This document shows positions 1 through 6,606 of a stretch of 12,573 nucleotides of DNA, one piece after another. Position numbers and translations under genes: made by a program. Under the pieces are notes generated by a model. The model was not told the DNA's origin and made no database searches. It saw only the letters and a program-made list of their open reading frames with translations. Source of the DNA: Puniceicoccales bacterium. GTDB taxonomy: Bacteria; Verrucomicrobiota; Verrucomicrobiia; Opitutales; LL51. Every line of letters starts with the position of its first letter. The stretch's first letter is position 1. The stretch covers positions 1 to 12,573 of the forward strand of contig JAIRLD010000112.1 of assembly GCA_031259665.1 (NCBI GenBank). Direction: 5' to 3'.

Positions 1-17
1 CCGCGGCACAGCCGCGG
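1..17. repeat. GC hairpin module M1 (ccgcggc-aca-gccgcgg)
   Basis: A perfect 7-bp inverted repeat with a 3-nt loop. The same stem with other loops recurs at 1980-2000 (loop tac) and 12535-12551 (loop ata), always beside other hairpin modules. It probably belongs to the repeat cluster that continues through base 172 and may extend left of the window. Confidence 0.8.
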
Positions 18-24
18 GGGCTAA

Positions 25-65
25 AAAAATCAGCCCTCGTCGCTTCGCGACGAGGGCTGATTTTT
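25..65. terminator. Bidirectional intrinsic terminator
   Basis: A perfect 19-bp stem with a 3-nt loop (ttc at 44-46). The arms are 25-43 and 47-65, with an A run on the left and a T run on the right, so the hairpin has a U-tract in either direction. It most likely ends a gene lying left of the window. The GC core (gccctcgtcgc) also appears as a repeat module at 1937-1956, which suggests the terminator was built from the local repeat family. Confidence 0.85.
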
Positions 66-70
66 ATTTC

Positions 71-172
71 TGCGGTTTGATCCAGTGGCGACGCCACTGG
101 AGCAATCCGCAGCCCCAGGTCCAGGGGATGGATCCCCTGGCAGGGGGTTCAAGGGGGAAGGATTCCCCCTTG
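71..172 (+). repeat. Hairpin-array repeat, family 1, copy 1
   Basis: Three consecutive perfect hairpins: 81-101 (stem tccagtggc, loop gac), 121-140 (stem ccaggggat, loop gg) and 151-171 (stem aagggggaa, loop gga). The same three modules appear in the same order and opposite orientation at 12422-12507. After correcting for orientation the stems are nearly identical, and the loops are gat, gg and gaa. The array ends about 30 bases before the promoter-like sequence of the next gene. Reading frames can be drawn through it, but they encode only repeat sequence. Confidence 0.85.
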
Positions 173-198
173 CGAACCAAGCAAAACGCGACAATCAC

Positions 199-227
199 TT
201 GACAAAAACGCCATTCTTTCCTATCTC
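199..227 (+). promoter_or_regulatory. Possible sigma-70 promoter of the transferase gene
   Basis: A perfect TTGACA at 199-204 is followed after 17 bases by tatctc (222-227), a weak -10. The predicted transcription start falls only a few bases before the ATG at 239, and no Shine-Dalgarno sequence is visible in the T-rich leader. If it is real, the mRNA would be nearly leaderless. Confidence 0.35.
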
Positions 228-238
228 TTTTTTATTCT

Positions 239-1852
239 ATGTTCGATCGAAATACATCTCAAAGAAAAACGATCATCATTTTCCTACTAAGTATTATCAC
301 GGGTCTAACATTGATGACACCCGACTTTATTTTCGCTGCCGTCAATGATACGTTCAAGGTATCTCGCGATTGGAAAGCTATTCTATTTTTGGCACCATTA
401 AGTATAGGATTAGTTCTATCGCCCAACTGGTTTTCCGCATTAACGCTGATTTTTTTTGCCTGTATGCAGGTCATGCAGTTCATTCATCACGCCTATTTTG
501 GTGTTCCCCTATCCCCATTTGCGCTTCATTTCATGCAACAGGAAATGGGGGATGTTTGGACAGAGATTGCATTTTTCTGGAAAGATTACGGTTATATTCT
601 TCCAATGATTTTTATTCCTTTCGGATTGATTTATGTTTTGAATCGAAAATTTTCCGTCCAAAAATCTTGGGTTGGAATCCTTATCATTTCTTGTATTTTT
701 GGTAGCATCGGTCACCGCATATACGTCGATGGTACCCAACGGTTCACACCGAACTCACGGCGCATTACGATTTATAATTCACTGAAGGCTTTTTTTGGTT
801 ACTTTATTATCCAACATCGACACTACGACTTCAAAACTTATCAGCCTTATACCGTCGAAAAAAATCAATATTTTGGACGAAAGGGTCCCATTAACATCGT
901 ATACATTATCGGCGAAAGCTGCAATTATCGTCATATGTCACTCTTCGGCTATGGAGATAGGGATACAACACCACGTTTGAAAAAACTGGCCCAAGAGAAT
1001 AATAACTTCATTTTTAAGGTCGGTATCGCGGGAGCAAATTCAACGCTTTCTTCCGTAAAATTCATTACCAATGCAATCTATGAACCGGACAATATTAAAC
1101 AAACGGGTCTCGATACAACCAATCTGTTTAAACTGGCCAAGCAAAGCGAATTTAAAACTTTTTACTGGTCAACCCAATGCGATGTATTCCTTTCGAGTAT
1201 CGGCGGCGCACAGTACATCGATCACGTCGTAGCCAAGGAAACTAACCCCATTCAAATTAAATTAAAAAAAGATCTCTATTTACTCGAACTCCTCGAAAAA
1301 CAAACATTTTCCGATAAAAATTTCATTGTTTTACACCAAAGTAGTGTACATTCCCCCTACGAAATGACCTACGGGAGAGGTTATCAAGCGTCCCACATAT
1401 TTTCCGGAAGCTCCCGAAAAATTCTCGACGACTACGACAATGCAATGCTGTACAATGATTTCCTCATTAGTCAAATGTTTGAATTTTTCAATAAAAGCAA
1501 ATATCCGTTTTATATTATCTGGGCATCGGATCACAATGAATTGTTTGGCGAAAACGGAATGTATGGACATGGATCGGGCAATCTCGTTCCCGAAACGGCT
1601 CAAATCCCCATTCTAGTACAGAGCAACGATCCCGCATTTCTAGAAAAAATTAATGATACCTTCGCCATCACTCACTACGAGATTGCTAAGCTACTCGCAG
1701 AACAAATCGGCTTTACCGTTATCAATCCCAATGAAGAAAAAAATATTTTTTATACCAATGGCATCGATTATAACGGCAAATGCGGCTACATTCGGTTCAC
1801 CAAAGATCTCCAAACAAAAATCGTCACCTATGATCCACCTTCTATGAATTAA
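239..1852 (+). CDS. Membrane phosphoethanolamine-transferase-like protein (EptA/sulfatase fold)
   Basis: A 537-residue inner-membrane protein. The first 160 residues hold about five hydrophobic segments (near 11-30, 46-61, 65-82, 117-134 and 144-156). A soluble periplasmic alkaline-phosphatase/sulfatase domain follows. Family landmarks are IGES at 224-227 then HMSLFGYGDRDTTP (E226 as likely metal ligand), the segment AGANSTLSS (264-272) where the Ser/Thr nucleophile should lie, H366 and H371, and the SDH motif at 430-432 with H444 beyond. The architecture matches lipid or glycan phosphoethanolamine transferases (EptA/EptC/CptA/OpgE). These move phosphoethanolamine from phosphatidylethanolamine onto lipid A, core sugars or glucans. 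The acceptor cannot be told from sequence. The ATG at 239 was chosen because it precedes the first membrane segment; it has no clear Shine-Dalgarno. The gene stands alone and converges on the clpX-like gene. Confidence 0.8.
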   Translation: MFDRNTSQRKTIIIFLLSIITGLTLMTPDFIFAAVNDTFKVSRDWKAILFLAPLSIGLVLSPNWFSALTLIFFACMQVMQFIHHAYFGVPLSPFALHFMQQEMGDVWTEIAFFWKDYGYILPMIFIPFGLIYVLNRKFSVQKSWVGILIISCIFGSIGHRIYVDGTQRFTPNSRRITIYNSLKAFFGYFIIQHRHYDFKTYQPYTVEKNQYFGRKGPINIVYIIGESCNYRHMSLFGYGDRDTTPRLKKLAQENNNFIFKVGIAGANSTLSSVKFITNAIYEPDNIKQTGLDTTNLFKLAKQSEFKTFYWSTQCDVFLSSIGGAQYIDHVVAKETNPIQIKLKKDLYLLELLEKQTFSDKNFIVLHQSSVHSPYEMTYGRGYQASHIFSGSSRKILDDYDNAMLYNDFLISQMFEFFNKSKYPFYIIWASDHNELFGENGMYGHGSGNLVPETAQIPILVQSNDPAFLEKINDTFAITHYEIAKLLAEQIGFTVINPNEEKNIFYTNGIDYNGKCGYIRFTKDLQTKIVTYDPPSMN

Positions 1853-1870
1853 CTCACCTAGAAAGGTTGC

Positions 1871-2000
1871 TGTGGGGCTCCGCCACACACCCCGCAAGGA
1901 GTCATTGACTCTTTGACCGCCTTTGGCGGGGCCCGCGTCGCAGTCTGCGACGAGGGCCGGCCGTAGGGTCAAGATTTGCCCCCGCGGCTACGCCGCGGGG
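1871..2000 (+). repeat. Hairpin-array repeat, family 2 with inserted modules, copy 1
   Basis: Fills the gap between two convergent genes. It starts like the copy at 7161 (tgtggggctccgcc, then ccccgcaaggagtc, 1871-1904). It has an imperfect hairpin at 1896-1914, a 5-bp stem around 1917-1929 and a hairpin gtcgca-gtc-tgcgac (1937-1951), then ends like the other copies (gccgtagggtcaag, 1960-1972). A perfect 9-bp hairpin ccccgcggc-tac-gccgcgggg (1980-2000) follows. Compared with the 7161 copy, roughly 1927-1958 is an insertion carrying the same core as the terminator at 25-65, so this copy is a nested mosaic. It may aid termination from both sides, though no T-run follows the stems. Confidence 0.8.
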
Positions 2001-2033
2001 CTGTAAAATTTTTAAGTCACTTTTTTGTTTTTG

Positions 2034-2054
2034 TAAGGAGAAGAATTTCCCTTG
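2034..2054. repeat. Degenerate family-1 hairpin module
   Basis: Read on the minus strand, this stretch (aagggaaattcttctcctt) matches the family-1 module at 12424-12442 (aaggggaattcttcccctt) apart from about two substitutions. The stem is imperfect here. It lies just downstream of the stop codon of the clpX-like gene and looks like a decayed copy. Confidence 0.5.
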
Positions 2055-2062
2055 TGGGTTAT

Positions 2063-3658
2063 TCACTTATTTATTGAATTTTTATAAGAATTTGTAATCT
2101 GTTCGGAAAGAAATTGATCCGGATAGCGAACCGCTTCCCTAGTAATTTCAAAGCTTTTGGATTCACTATCCTTCAGTAAAAGTTGCAATCCATAGCCAAA
2201 ATCCTCGAAAAGACGGTTACAAACCGCTACGATACTTGTGTGATTTATTTCGGCAATCTTTTCGATTTCTTCTACCGCCGATGGTGTGAAATTAAGATGA
2301 ATTCCAAAATTTCCCTCAAAACTCTCCACAAATCGTTCGATGTCCCCTAAAGGATCATTTGTTTTATGATAATTTTTCAAAATATCATCAAGATATTTTC
2401 CAGGGTCTCTAACACCCTCGGCATCTAACGTGATGTTTCGAATTGTCGTCGAAGGTAGCTCAAATTTCATGTTCCGAAAAACTCGTTCCAAAATTGTTAG
2501 CAAGCCGCGGGCACCCGTTTTTTCCTTTACGGCCTCCCTAGCAATTTCTTTTAGGGCACCGTCGTCGAAGTTGAGATCAATGCCGTATCCCGCAAAATCT
2601 TCGCGGTATTGTCGAACAATCGACCCTTCCGCGGAGGATAGAATTTTTTCAAGTTCCGATTCACCCAGCGCTTTACATGCTATGCGTACCGGTAAACGTC
2701 CAATAAATTCAGGTTCAAAACCGTATTTAATAAAATCCTCCGTCTGTGCCTGCACTAAAAATTCAAAATCCCGATCGACCGACTGCTCCGCAGCACCGAA
2801 ACCAATTTGCGCAGTCCCTATGCGCTTCTTAACAATATCGCCCAATTTATCGAACGCCCCACTGACGATAAATAAAATATTTTTCGTATTGATCTTTTCC
2901 GCAGGTTGCTTCTTACTATTTCCGAATGACATCAAAGTGCGCACCTGGTTCAACATATCCGTCTGACTAAAAACACTGACATCGGTTTCTTCCATCAATT
3001 TTAGGAGATTGATTTGGACGCCTCGTCCCGAAATATCGCGGCCTACATCTCCAAATGCATTGGTAATTTTGTCAATTTCATCGATAAAAATAATACCGTA
3101 TTGCGCTAGAATTACGTTGCCGTTAGCCACTTTGATCAGGTTGCGTACGAGATCCTCCACATCACTGCCCACATAACCCGTTTCCGAAAATTTCGTCGCA
3201 TCAGCCTTTACAAACGGTACACCGATTAACTTCGCAATGGTCTTGATGAGATACGTTTTACCTACACCCGTCGGCCCTAAAATGAGTACGTTCTGCTTCA
3301 TATACTCCTGGTTACGATGGACTTTTTGTCCAATGACATTGCGAATGTGGTTGTAGTGGTCACAAATTGCTACGGATAATACTTTTTTCGCTTCTTCCTG
3401 CGAAATGATGAAACGGTCAAGGTATTCTTTGATCTCCTTTGGACGGAAATTAAAATTTTTTATTCGCTTCAACGCCTCCTTATCATCGACTTCCTCATCG
3501 GAAGTATCTCTATCCTTTTCAGCTTCTTCCGTCCTATTGAATGGAAAGGGAGCAATTTGTACATTTGCCCCAACTTTCCCAAGAATATCACTGAATTGCT
3601 TCGTCAACTCCTCAAAGGGATTTTGCTTATCGTCGGATTCTTTCTCTTTTTCCACCAT
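2063..3658 (-). CDS. clpX: ClpX-like AAA+ unfoldase, no zinc domain, extra C-terminal domain
   Basis: A 531-residue AAA+ ATPase that should unfold proteins for a protease such as ClpP. From the start chosen here the motifs are: RPKEIKEYLDRFIISQEEAK (72-91), Walker A GPTGVGKT (128-135), pore loop GYVG (161-164), Walker B IIFIDEID (189-196), IGF ClpP-docking tripeptide (285-287), arginine-finger segment EFIGRLPV (317-324) and sensor 2 TGARGL (381-386, R384). The N-terminal four-cysteine zinc domain of classical ClpX is replaced by an acidic, cysteine-free stretch (1-65). The RKH loop is not recognisable; instead a longer segment ending NSKKQP (247-252) sits there. Residues about 440-520 resemble the preceding small domain (about 350-425) and may be a decayed duplicate. 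The ATG at 3658 is preferred over one 22 codons upstream that would overlap birA; an AGG lies about 10 bases before it. It is downstream of birA with a 44-base gap. Confidence 0.85.
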   Translation of the reverse strand: MVEKEKESDDKQNPFEELTKQFSDILGKVGANVQIAPFPFNRTEEAEKDRDTSDEEVDDKEALKRIKNFNFRPKEIKEYLDRFIISQEEAKKVLSVAICDHYNHIRNVIGQKVHRNQEYMKQNVLILGPTGVGKTYLIKTIAKLIGVPFVKADATKFSETGYVGSDVEDLVRNLIKVANGNVILAQYGIIFIDEIDKITNAFGDVGRDISGRGVQINLLKLMEETDVSVFSQTDMLNQVRTLMSFGNSKKQPAEKINTKNILFIVSGAFDKLGDIVKKRIGTAQIGFGAAEQSVDRDFEFLVQAQTEDFIKYGFEPEFIGRLPVRIACKALGESELEKILSSAEGSIVRQYREDFAGYGIDLNFDDGALKEIAREAVKEKTGARGLLTILERVFRNMKFELPSTTIRNITLDAEGVRDPGKYLDDILKNYHKTNDPLGDIERFVESFEGNFGIHLNFTPSAVEEIEKIAEINHTSIVAVCNRLFEDFGYGLQLLLKDSESKSFEITREAVRYPDQFLSEQITNSYKNSINK

Positions 3659-3702
3659 GATAAATACCTGGGAGTCTAGAAAAAAAAGTCCAGCGGCAAG
3701 TT

Positions 3703-4251
3703 TTATTCCATCAAATCGCTCCACTGCAGTAAATTTCCCATCACTTCTGCCACTACGACTTCCATTTCCGAACAGGAAATTTCTTTTTCACAACAATTAC
3801 TCAAGGTCGTTGCCGTCATCCGTAGTCCCTCGGGAAATTTTGAAAGATCGCCCGCAACATTGAGACCGATACCCGTAACGGCAAAAGTGATGTGGCCATT
3901 GGCGATACGCGATTCCGTCAGAATACCGCACAATTTTTTACCACCGAAATAAATATCATTCGGACTTTTTACGGTAAAGGTAAGATTAAAAATTTGGCCC
4001 AATCGATTTGCAATTTTTTCGGCTACAACGATAGAAAAGTTTTGAAATTCCCGTGGCGATTGGTGAGGTACAAAACCGAAACTCATATATAAATTTTTAG
4101 CATCTGCACTATACCAAGTTCTCCCGAATTGTCCACGCCCCTGGGTTTGCGTTTCGACAATAACAAGAAACGGTACCTGCTGCCCTCGATCGAATTGCCG
4201 AAAACATTCCGTATTTGTACTGTCTATACTCCCATGGCGGAAAATTTCCAT
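3703..4251 (-). CDS. birA: Biotin--[acetyl-CoA-carboxylase] ligase, catalytic core only
   Basis: A 182-residue cytosolic enzyme that activates biotin with ATP and attaches it to the lysine of a biotin carrier protein, typically AccB. Visible motifs are STN (11-13), the biotinyl-AMP loop QGRGQFGR (37-44), KSPND (95-99, the usual KWPND with W changed to S), GGKKLCGILTE (103-113) and GIGLNV (127-132). There is no N-terminal helix-turn-helix, so it should not be a repressor. The usual C-terminal SH3-like domain is also absent or nearly so, giving a short protein. The next gene (clpX-like) follows after 44 bases on the same strand, so they probably share a transcript. A possible -35 (TTGTCA, minus strand, 4297-4292) lies upstream. 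Confidence 0.85.
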   Translation of the reverse strand: MEIFRHGSIDSTNTECFRQFDRGQQVPFLVIVETQTQGRGQFGRTWYSADAKNLYMSFGFVPHQSPREFQNFSIVVAEKIANRLGQIFNLTFTVKSPNDIYFGGKKLCGILTESRIANGHITFAVTGIGLNVAGDLSKFPEGLRMTATTLSNCCEKEISCSEMEVVVAEVMGNLLQWSDLME

Positions 4252-4395
4252 CGTTTTCTATGTTTCTAAATACCATCACGATTTTCCAAAATGACAATGG
4301 AAAAATAAAATTTTTTTCTAACTTTTCACTGCCTTTCGAGTACCCAGTACATTAAAATTAGCCCTATTTACAGTCCTGCTTATAAACACGTCGCT

Positions 4396-4447
4396 CGCTC
4401 CCCCCTTCTGCCTCTCAGCTTTGGAAGAAAAATCGCGGCTGTCAAAT
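4396..4447 (+). repeat. Direct repeat A, upstream of the pseudopilin gene
   Basis: Matches 5509-5560 in the same orientation without gaps at 38 of 52 positions counted by eye. The best parts are tcagc-ttggaagaaa and, exactly ten bases later, gtcaaat, followed by a T run in both copies. The two copies bracket the pseudopilin gene. It lies in a 284-base AT-rich intergenic region (4252-4535) between divergent genes where I see no other gene. Whether it is a regulatory element or the footprint of gene-cassette duplication is unknown. Confidence 0.6.
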
Positions 4448-4499
4448 CGTTTTTTATGGAAAATAATTGAGGAAAAATAAAAATTTTCTGCATTTTCCG

Positions 4500-4535
4500 T
4501 TGACATAAATTATAGATCCTTAGGAGAATATAGAC
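4500..4535 (+). promoter_or_regulatory. Possible promoter and Shine-Dalgarno of the pseudopilin gene
   Basis: A perfect TTGACA (4500-4505) is followed after 17 bases by gagaat (4523-4528), which matches four of six -10 positions. The overlapping AGGAG (4522-4526) lies nine bases before the ATG at 4536 and is a good Shine-Dalgarno. Both readings cannot operate from the same promoter, since a start near 4535 would leave the AGGAG untranscribed. The ribosome site is the stronger call and fixes the start codon. Confidence 0.45.
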
Positions 4536-5399
4536 ATGTCAATAACAGGTCAACAGGTCAACGACTCAAGCGGCAAGTCGGCTAATGTCAAGCAAAAAAA
4601 GAAAAAATCTTTCACCCTCGTTGAGATTGTCTTCACGATCACTATCATTGGCATTTTATTGGCGATTTTTCTGCCGGCAATGAGCGCGATCAAGCTCAGC
4701 GCCCAAAAGGTAAAAGATGCTTCTAACCTCAAAAAAATCGCCGAAGCTTGGTACGAACGTACAATTAACCGCGGTTGGACAGGGAAATTCGCCGACGGAG
4801 GAACGGTTCTCGATGTAGAGGGCGGGGACTTTTGGCTTACAGGATATATAGAACGATTGGCAGGTGAGGGAATGAATAGTGCTTCCGAGATAGTCCTTAA
4901 TGATCCCCATGTTTGGGTTTCCCCAGGCGACAAATATGCTTCAAAAATTGTAAAGGAATCAATCTGCCACTTTGATCCCGACATAAAAAAAGTTGTTGTT
5001 ACATACCCAAGCTGGAATGATGGCTATTTTACCAACGTTGATAATTCGCTTTTTGCAGGTTATTTTGTTTTTAGCTACTGCCACATTATCTTTGCATCAA
5101 CTTCAAATATCCCATTGGATACAACACCACTTGCCTTTACCCGTGGACTTTGTACCGATGGTACCTGGGATGAAAAAGCCGGACTTTATGGCAGTAAAGG
5201 CGGTTACGTCGCTTTTTGCGATGGCCATGTAACTTGGTTTGATGGTACCAAACCAGCAAGATTTCTGAAATGGGATCAATCAGGCTACACATCGGATATT
5301 CGCTACGCTGTCCCTACTAACTCCGGCATTACCTGCGGCCACCAAAATATATATAAAGGAAGTAATACAAAATTGATCACATGGGATCATGCACCATAA
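4536..5399 (+). CDS. Type IV pilin/type II secretion pseudopilin-like protein (DGH motif)
   Basis: A 287-residue protein with a long basic leader (1-25, ending KQKKKKS), then FTLVEIVFTITIIGILLAIFL. This is the class III prepilin signal, with expected cleavage before F26 and the conserved glutamate at +5 (E30). The hydrophobic helix (26-50) would anchor it in the inner membrane before assembly. The -1 residue is serine rather than glycine. The C-terminal part contains GGYVAFCDGHVTWFDG (222-237), resembling the DG end motif of the large H-X9-DG pseudopilin family of Planctomycetes, Verrucomicrobia and Lentisphaerae. The expected histidine ten residues before the aspartate is glycine (G219) here. 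Several cysteines (144, 182, 206, 228, 267) could form disulfides. No secretion or pilus gene is adjacent, so its machine is elsewhere. Its substrate or structural role is unknown. Confidence 0.75.
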   Translation: MSITGQQVNDSSGKSANVKQKKKKSFTLVEIVFTITIIGILLAIFLPAMSAIKLSAQKVKDASNLKKIAEAWYERTINRGWTGKFADGGTVLDVEGGDFWLTGYIERLAGEGMNSASEIVLNDPHVWVSPGDKYASKIVKESICHFDPDIKKVVVTYPSWNDGYFTNVDNSLFAGYFVFSYCHIIFASTSNIPLDTTPLAFTRGLCTDGTWDEKAGLYGSKGGYVAFCDGHVTWFDGTKPARFLKWDQSGYTSDIRYAVPTNSGITCGHQNIYKGSNTKLITWDHAP

Positions 5400-5508
5400 A
5401 GTATTCAAAATGATTCGGACTTATCGGTCAACATTTTGATCGTCCAAAAATCAAAGATACGATAACCCCTCGATAACAAAAGTAAATCCAAATTTTTGAC
5501 ATGCCGCC

Positions 5509-5560
5509 CGCTTCCACCCTCTATCTTTCAGCCTTGGAAGAAATTCCATGATTGTCAAAT
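5509..5560 (+). repeat. Direct repeat B, downstream of the pseudopilin gene
   Basis: The second copy of the element at 4396-4447, same strand, 110 bases after the pseudopilin stop codon. The rest of the convergent gap 5400-5508 is AT-rich, with only a weak long-loop inverted repeat near 5404-5440 (tcaaaatg/cattttga). I see no convincing intrinsic terminator there. Confidence 0.6.
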
Positions 5561-5576
5561 TTTTTTAAGCAAATCT

Positions 5577-5634
5577 TTGACCTTGCGGCCAAGGAGTCCA
5601 TGACTCCTTGCGGGGTATGGGGCAGAGCCCCATA
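5577..5634 (-). repeat. Hairpin-array repeat, family 2, copy 2 (inverted)
   Basis: Its reverse complement aligns with 7161-7228 with about six substitutions over 58 bases; the 7161 copy has ten extra bases (acctcctttg). It contains two perfect 8-bp hairpins: aaggagtc-cat-gactcctt (5591-5609) and tatggggc-aga-gccccata (5616-5634). It sits 15 bases past the ftsY stop codon, between convergent genes. No T-run follows the stems on either strand, so it is not a classical terminator. Confidence 0.85.
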
Positions 5635-5649
5635 AAATATTCCTAAAAA

Positions 5650-6603
5650 TTATACCCCCACAAGCGCGTGAACGTACTCCTCAATAACAAATGGTACCAG
5701 ATCCGTAGGCCCCTCTCCGGTACCCATAAAATAAACCGGTATGCCTAACTTTTGATAAATCCCAACAATTGCTCCCCCTCGACCCGCTCCATCCAATTTT
5801 GTCAAAATCATACCCGTTAACCCAAGCTCCATATGAAACTTCTGCGCCGATGTAATCGTGTTCGTCCCTAAATGAGCGTCGGCAACTAACCACAAATGCT
5901 GCGGAAATAAAGGATTAATTCTCCCTATTACTTGCTTTAATTTCACTAGCTCCCCCATAAGATGGGACTTATTGTGCAAACGCCCCGCCGTATCTAAAAT
6001 CACAACATTCCTCCTCCGATTAATAGCCGCTTGACAGGTGTCAAATGCCACCGAAGCCGGATCCGCTCCCCGCTGACTCTCTACAAGATCAAAATGAAGC
6101 CGCTCCGACCAAATCTTAATCTGCTCGTTCGCCGCCGCACGAAATGTATCGCAGGCGCCAATAATTACCGATTTTCCATTCTCCGTAAAAAATCCCGCTA
6201 ACTTGGCCGCCGTCGTCGTTTTTCCTGATCCATTACTCCCAATTAAAGCAATCACCAATGGTATCACCTGCAAATCCCCTCTACCTTCTCCCCATTCCCC
6301 ACTCTTCAATAGCGTCTCCGGTGAACGATCCCCCCCCCGTAATACGTCAAATAACACATCCTCACAAATTATACTCACCTCCCGCTCCCGCATCTGAGGA
6401 TTATTTCTATAGGCTACTTTGATCGCAGCAATAATATTTTCGACCGTCTCAACACCGATATCTGCCGCATATAGTAGGGCTTCGATTTGGTCAATGGAAC
6501 TGGGGGCAAGTTTTTTCCCCTGAAAAATACTTTTAAAACTTGAAGTTAATCTATTTTTTGTTGACTCAACCCGAGCGTAAACCTTCGAAAATAACCCAAA
6601 CAT
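5650..6603 (-). CDS. ftsY: Signal recognition particle receptor FtsY
   Basis: A 317-residue SRP-family GTPase that docks ribosome-SRP complexes at the inner membrane. A short helical N domain (1-100) is followed by the G domain: GSNGSGKTT (122-130), DTFRAAA (152-158), DTAGR (204-208), TKLDG (268-272) and GTGEGPTDLVPF (294-305). The long acidic A domain of enterobacterial FtsY is absent, which is common outside that group. The segment that normally reads DATTGQN is DAHLGTN (242-248), an unusual change at an SRP-GTPase signature. Start: the ATG at 6603 is favoured because AAGG lies about ten bases upstream on the minus strand; an in-frame ATG six codons earlier lacks such a site and would overlap the divergent gene. 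A run of nine G on the coding strand (6338-6330) spans codons 89-92. Confidence 0.93.
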   Translation of the reverse strand: MFGLFSKVYARVESTKNRLTSSFKSIFQGKKLAPSSIDQIEALLYAADIGVETVENIIAAIKVAYRNNPQMREREVSIICEDVLFDVLRGGDRSPETLLKSGEWGEGRGDLQVIPLVIALIGSNGSGKTTTAAKLAGFFTENGKSVIIGACDTFRAAANEQIKIWSERLHFDLVESQRGADPASVAFDTCQAAINRRRNVVILDTAGRLHNKSHLMGELVKLKQVIGRINPLFPQHLWLVADAHLGTNTITSAQKFHMELGLTGMILTKLDGAGRGGAIVGIYQKLGIPVYFMGTGEGPTDLVPFVIEEYVHALVGV

Positions 6604-6606
6604 ATG
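6601..6606. other. Back-to-back divergent start codons (CATATG)
   Basis: The start codon of ftsY (6603-6601, minus) and that of the gmhB-like gene (6604-6606, plus) abut in the palindrome CATATG, leaving no intergenic DNA. Promoter and leader of each gene must lie inside the other's coding sequence. ftsY has an AAGG ribosome site within gmhB codons. gmhB has no evident ribosome site, only TTGACT at 6561-6566 inside ftsY. Confidence 0.7.

Noticed and set aside
85..348. Open frame through the left repeat cluster
   Set aside because: It is made of repeat sequence and then overlaps the start of the transferase gene in another frame; no plausible product.
1871..2000. CRISPR-like array
   Set aside because: The repeated units are palindromes of differing sequence with tiny loops, without regular spacers, a leader or cas genes.
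2430..2966. 178-codon plus-strand open frame inside the clpX-like gene
   Set aside because: It lies wholly antisense to a strongly supported AAA+ coding region and shows low-complexity Ser/Arg composition.
3659..3724. Upstream in-frame start adding 22 residues to the ClpX-like protein
   Set aside because: It would overlap the end of birA, while the downstream ATG has a better leader and begins the acidic N-terminus expected from the protein's composition.
4318..4506. 62-codon minus-strand open frame upstream of the pseudopilin gene
   Set aside because: It crosses the direct repeat, has no ribosome site or recognisable motif, and looks like chance in an AT-rich gap.
4252..4535. Riboswitch or small RNA in the gap between birA and the pseudopilin gene
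   Set aside because: The gap is AT-rich with no conserved aptamer-like stems or terminator that I can see; only the direct repeat and the promoter/ribosome site are supportable.
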